10,267 nt of DNA, from the NCBI GenBank assembly GCA_030828265.1, contig JAURCW010000028.1, positions 1 to 10,267 of the forward strand, read 5' to 3'. Source of the DNA: Burkholderiales bacterium. GTDB taxonomy: Bacteria > Pseudomonadota > Gammaproteobacteria > Burkholderiales > Burkholderiaceae_A. The notes below the pieces were generated by a model. The model was not told the origin of the DNA. It searched no databases and was given only the letters and a program-made list of their open reading frames with translations. Made by a program: the position numbers and the translations under genes. Below, piece after piece: positions 7,626 through 10,267 of this stretch; position 1 is the stretch's first letter, and every line of letters starts with the position of its first letter.

Positions 7626-7646
7626 CCTTGGGCGTTGAACCCGAGG
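7626..7646 (+). terminator. Hairpin in the gap between convergent moaC and mgtE; weak terminator candidate
   Basis: CCTTGGG at 7626-7632 can pair with CCCGAGG at 7640-7646 across a 7-base loop. In plus-strand RNA this makes seven pairs, one of them a U-G wobble. In minus-strand RNA the same place gives a C-A mismatch, so the hairpin suits the moaC transcript better. No T-run follows, so it is not a standard intrinsic terminator; it may protect a 3' end or act with Rho. Confidence 0.3.
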
Positions 7647-7653
7647 CCTTGAC

Positions 7654-9162
7654 CTAGCCAAAAAACAAGCTAGCAAGCCCCAAGAAGATAAAGAAGCCTA
7701 GAGAGTCGGTGCTAAAGGTAAGCAGGACCGAGGAGCCCAAGGCAGGGTCGCGGCCCAGACGGTGCAAGGACATCGGAACAAAAATGGCAATAAGCGCAGC
7801 CACCAGAAGGTTGAGCAAAATAGCAAGCATCATGGTGATGCCAAGAAGCAGGCCGTTACTGGTTTCACTGTAAAGCCACCAGGCAAAGAGGCCCGCCACC
7901 GATCCCCAGACAAGACCGTTGAGCCCTGCGATCGAGAGTTCTTTGGCAAGTAACCGAGTGAGGTTGCCTGCAGTAACCTGGCCCAAGGCAAGGGATCGAA
8001 TAAACAGGGTCATGGTCTGATTGCCCGTATTGCCTGCGATACCGGCCACGATGGGCATGAGGGCTGCAAGGGCCACCACGCGTTCAATGGTGCCCTCAAA
8101 AGCTCCGATGACGCGCGAGGCAAAAAAGGCCGTGCATAGGTTCAGGCCAAGCCAGAGCCAGCGGTTTTTTGCCGAGGCCCAGACCGACGAGAAAAGATCC
8201 TCCTCCTCGCGCAGTCCCGCCTGGGCAAGCACCTCGGAGTCGCTCTCTTCCCGAATAAGGTCAACCGCCTCGGACACAGTCAGTCGCCCAATCAGCTTGC
8301 CTTGGTCGTTCACCACGGGCGCTGAAACTAGGTCGTACCGCTCAAAGGCCTGGGCTGCGTCGTAGGCGTCATCACGGGCATTGAGCGACAAGATATCCCT
8401 GCGCATCACCTCCGACACCAAGGCCTCGGGCTCATTGACCAGAAGGTGTCCAATGGGCAAGGCACCCAGCAGTGTCTCTTTGCGATCAATCACAAAAACC
8501 TGGTCGGTATGGTCGGGCAGTTCATCAAAGCGGCGAAGGTAGCGAAGAACCACCTCAAGGGTCACGTCATCACGAATGGTGACCATCTCAAAATCCATCC
8601 GAGCGCCCACGCTGTCATCGGAGTAGGACATGGCCTGTCGAAGCTGCTCGCGCTCCTCGATGGTCAGGCCCTGACGAACTCGCTCGACAATGTCAAAGGG
8701 AAGTTCATCGGCCATGGCCGCAAGGTCATCGGGCTCTAAGGACTGTGCGATTCGCAACAGGGCCTCCCGACTTGTTTCGGCAATAAGGCTCTGACGAACT
8801 GCCTCGTTAAGCTCAACCATCACCTCGCCGCGTCGATCCTCGGCAACCAGATGCCAGACCTTCTCGCGCTGCTCCCGCGGAAGCGCCTCGAGCACATAGG
8901 CAAGGTCCGCAGCATGAAGTGGGCGAATTTTAGGAAGAAGGGCTGACTGCTGCTGGCGCGCCACAAGTTGTTCAACAAGCTGCTGCCGGTCAGGTTCTAC
9001 GCCAAACTTTTCTTTTTGAACAACCTCGGTCTCAAGACGAAAGCGCGCAAAGAGCGACTGAATCTCCTCAAGGGCATGCTGGGCCGCCTCGGGCTCACGG
9101 GGTCCCATCACCTTGGACGACTCAAGGTCGTTGTCTGGATCGGCAGTAGAGGTCGGGCTCAT
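7654..9162 (-). CDS. mgtE: MgtE family magnesium transporter
   Basis: MgtE is an inner-membrane Mg2+ channel gated by cytoplasmic Mg2+. From the ATG at 9162 the protein has 502 residues. Domains in order: an acidic variable N-terminus; a helical MgtE N-domain at about 82-185 (starting LHAADLAYVLEALP); paired CBS domains at about 190-250 and 251-310; a connecting helix; then a membrane domain from about 335 to 502 with about five hydrophobic segments. Family motifs are present: MPIVAGIAGNTGNQ at 369-382 and, in the last segment, Asp486 in LTFSTDSLGFF. That Asp aligns by eye with the pore Asp (Asp432) of the Thermus thermophilus channel. The frame is open to 9249, but that extension would overlap aroE by about 67 bases. 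Neither ATG 9162 nor ATG 9108 has a convincing ribosome site, so the start is uncertain. It lies 20 bp downstream of aroE on the same strand, suggesting co-transcription and perhaps translational coupling. No Mg2+ riboswitch is visible. Confidence 0.94.
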   Translation of the reverse strand: MSPTSTADPDNDLESSKVMGPREPEAAQHALEEIQSLFARFRLETEVVQKEKFGVEPDRQQLVEQLVARQQQSALLPKIRPLHAADLAYVLEALPREQREKVWHLVAEDRRGEVMVELNEAVRQSLIAETSREALLRIAQSLEPDDLAAMADELPFDIVERVRQGLTIEEREQLRQAMSYSDDSVGARMDFEMVTIRDDVTLEVVLRYLRRFDELPDHTDQVFVIDRKETLLGALPIGHLLVNEPEALVSEVMRRDILSLNARDDAYDAAQAFERYDLVSAPVVNDQGKLIGRLTVSEAVDLIREESDSEVLAQAGLREEEDLFSSVWASAKNRWLWLGLNLCTAFFASRVIGAFEGTIERVVALAALMPIVAGIAGNTGNQTMTLFIRSLALGQVTAGNLTRLLAKELSIAGLNGLVWGSVAGLFAWWLYSETSNGLLLGITMMLAILLNLLVAALIAIFVPMSLHRLGRDPALGSSVLLTFSTDSLGFFIFLGLASLFFG

Positions 9163-9182
9163 AACAAGAGGAGATAAGGTGG

Positions 9183-10267
9183 TTAATGCGGGGCTTGGCT
9201 TTTGAGCAGGGCAAGCACAGGGTCCGTAGAGGGTGCCTCGCCGGTCCAAAGCTCAAAGGCAACGGCAGCTTGCTCCACAAGCATACCGAGTCCGTCAACC
9301 GTGAGGCCAACACCTGCCTTCTGTGCAAGGCCTAGAAAGTTCTCGGCAGCTGGCCCGTACATCATGTCAAGGGCAAGTACGGTCTGTTCAAAAAGACTCG
9401 GGTGCAGATTAAGAACGGACTGCTGTAGGCTTGAGGCCGAGGCGTTCACAATGAGCGTTGGCAAGAAATCCATCGCATGGGGCTGGGCAAGTACCTCAAG
9501 GGAAAGGGCATGCAGCTTAGGCGCAGGGGCATCCACGGCACGACCCGCAATAGGAAGATGAGGCTCGCCATGCCCCGCCGTGACATAAGTCTTGGTGAAG
9601 GCATCGACCAGGCTGTGGGCTTTTTCAGGACTGCGGTTTGCAATCACAAGCGCGTCAAGACCCGCCTGCAGTAAAGGAAGGACCACACCCCGCGCAGCAC
9701 CCCCGGCGCCAATTAGCAGCAGCCGATGGCCTGCAAGGGTGTCGATCTGCAACTGCCTAAGCAGATCACGAACAAGGCCAAGGCCGTCGGTGTTGTCACC
9801 TCGCCAGCCCGAGGATTCTCGAATGAGCGTATTCACAGCCTGGGCCTTCTGAGCACGTTCCGAGAGTGGCCATGCTTGGGTCATGGCCAGGCCATAGACC
9901 TCTTCTTTCAGCGGCACTGTCAGGTTCAAGCCCGCATAGCCTTGGCCATGAAGCGCATCCAGCCGAGCCGCGAGCTCTGCCGATGGGGTCTCAATGGCGG
10001 TGTAACGGACTGCAAGGCCCAGCTCCTGGGCGAAGGCCGCATGGATAGTCGGTGAGCGGCTGTGCGAAATGGGGCTGCCCAGAACGGCAAGCTGAAGCGT
10101 TGCCTCTTGGTCCTGGGCCTCAAGACCGCGCACTTCGAGCTCGCAGCTCAATGCATCGGCGCCAAGGACTTCGATCGTTACCTCGGTGCCTGCTGGAAGA
10201 TGCGACCAAGACGGCACCCGGCAGGTTAAAGGCAGCCTTGCAAGACGCACCAAACCCTCGCGGCCGA
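9183..10267 (-). CDS. aroE: Shikimate dehydrogenase, possibly fused to an upstream RNB exoribonuclease (5' end beyond window)
   Basis: AroE reduces 3-dehydroshikimate to shikimate with NADPH, a cytoplasmic step of aromatic amino acid synthesis. Counting from the TTG at 10253-10251, the shikimate-binding Ser65 and Ser67 lie in GSPISHSRSP, the catalytic Lys116 in NLTVPLKEE, Asn141 in AVNTL and Asp156 in GDNTDG. The NADP Rossmann loop GAGGAARG starts at 182, NRSPEK at 206, and the closing motif DGLGMLVEQAA is present. The C-terminus is complete, so the enzyme should be active. A spacer of roughly 25 extra residues sits between NRSPEK and the NASAS motif compared with E. coli AroE. There is no in-frame ATG close before the AroE domain. 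The frame continues without a stop to the window edge and reads like an exoribonuclease tail. If AroE is a separate protein, GTG 10133 or TTG 10151 are its likely starts; otherwise it is a fusion. Confidence 0.93.
   Translation of the reverse strand, partial: GREGLVRLARLPLTCRVPSWSHLPAGTEVTIEVLGADALSCELEVRGLEAQDQEATLQLAVLGSPISHSRSPTIHAAFAQELGLAVRYTAIETPSAELAARLDALHGQGYAGLNLTVPLKEEVYGLAMTQAWPLSERAQKAQAVNTLIRESSGWRGDNTDGLGLVRDLLRQLQIDTLAGHRLLLIGAGGAARGVVLPLLQAGLDALVIANRSPEKAHSLVDAFTKTYVTAGHGEPHLPIAGRAVDAPAPKLHALSLEVLAQPHAMDFLPTLIVNASASSLQQSVLNLHPSLFEQTVLALDMMYGPAAENFLGLAQKAGVGLTVDGLGMLVEQAAVAFELWTGEAPSTDPVLALLKSQAPH
10131..10267 (-). other. Tail resembling the C-terminus of an RNase II/R-like (RNB domain) protein, in frame with aroE
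   Basis: The minus frame from the window edge starts GREGLVRLARLPLTC and continues through RVPSWSHLPAGTEVTIEV and ADALSCELEVRG before the AroE domain begins. This pattern (REG-x-VR, LPL, a VP turn, a G-T-x-V strand, then D-x-L-x(4)-E) is what I remember from the C-terminal beta-barrel of the RNB-domain ribonucleases that commonly precede aroE in Burkholderiales. The catalytic part would lie outside the window, so identity rests on remembered family sequence and gene order. Confidence 0.5.

Noticed and set aside
7657..7680. T-run (minus strand) near the 3' end of mgtE, considered as an intrinsic terminator.
   Set aside because: It lies inside the coding sequence and only a 3-pair stem can be drawn before it; the hairpin at 7626-7646 comes after the T-run in that direction, not before.
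9171..9190. AGGAG on the plus strand followed by an ATG at 9186, suggesting a plus-strand gene.
   Set aside because: The frame is short and antisense to the conserved C-terminus of AroE; it looks like chance.
1..10267. High frequency of the words CTTGCC/GGCAAG and AAGGCC/GGCCTT, considered as a DNA uptake-type sequence.
   Set aside because: Most copies fall in coding frame as Leu-Ala (CTT GCC), Lys-Ala (AAG GCC) or Gly-Leu (GGC CTT) pairs, so codon bias explains them; a genome-wide count against a codon-shuffled control would be needed to revive the idea.
1..10267. Search for a mobile element, defence system, CRISPR array or tRNA-linked insertion.
   Set aside because: Every sizeable stretch belongs to a recognisable housekeeping gene; the longest gap is 101 bp and there are no direct-repeat arrays or transposase-like frames.

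Overview
The window reads as ordinary, tightly packed chromosomal DNA of a proteobacterium, most likely a betaproteobacterium of the Burkholderiales. The basis is gene content and order as I know them from that group: yhdP divergent from glnE, ilvE followed by a small zf-CHCC zinc-finger gene, a BepA-like M48 protease next to moaC, and an RNB-type exoribonuclease tail directly in front of aroE. The DNA is moderately GC-rich. Codon choice looks uniform (many GCC, GGC, CTT and CTC codons), with no visible patch of foreign composition. I see no rRNA, tRNA, IS element, integrase, prophage or CRISPR array.

Layout. Bases 1-1316 (-) hold the N-terminal third or so of a YhdP/AsmA-like envelope protein that runs off the left edge. 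After 35 bp, glnE (1352-4153, +) encodes the bifunctional regulator of glutamine synthetase. A 101-bp gap leads to ilvE (4255-5175, +), the branched-chain aminotransferase. A small zf-CHCC gene (5198-5458, +) follows 22 bp later. It meets the convergent M48 protease/TPR gene (5455-7083, -), and the two stop codons share one CTAG. Eighteen bp beyond the protease start, moaC (7102-7614, +) departs in the other direction. moaC converges on mgtE (7654-9162, -) across a 39-bp gap that contains a hairpin. mgtE lies 20 bp downstream of aroE (9183 to past the right edge, -), so aroE and mgtE look co-transcribed. The aroE reading frame stays open to the window end, and its first ~45 codons resemble the C-terminal tail of an RNase II/R-like protein.

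The genes serve separate housekeeping roles: envelope lipid transport (YhdP), nitrogen control (GlnE), branched-chain amino acid metabolism (IlvE), outer-membrane protein quality control (M48/TPR), molybdenum cofactor synthesis (MoaC), Mg2+ uptake (MgtE) and the shikimate pathway (AroE). They do not form one obvious system, and I found no convincing undescribed one. The two most interesting signals are a near-symmetric 7-bp element between the protease and moaC, placed so that both divergent mRNAs could start at or beside their start codons, and a possible in-frame exoribonuclease-AroE fusion at the right edge.
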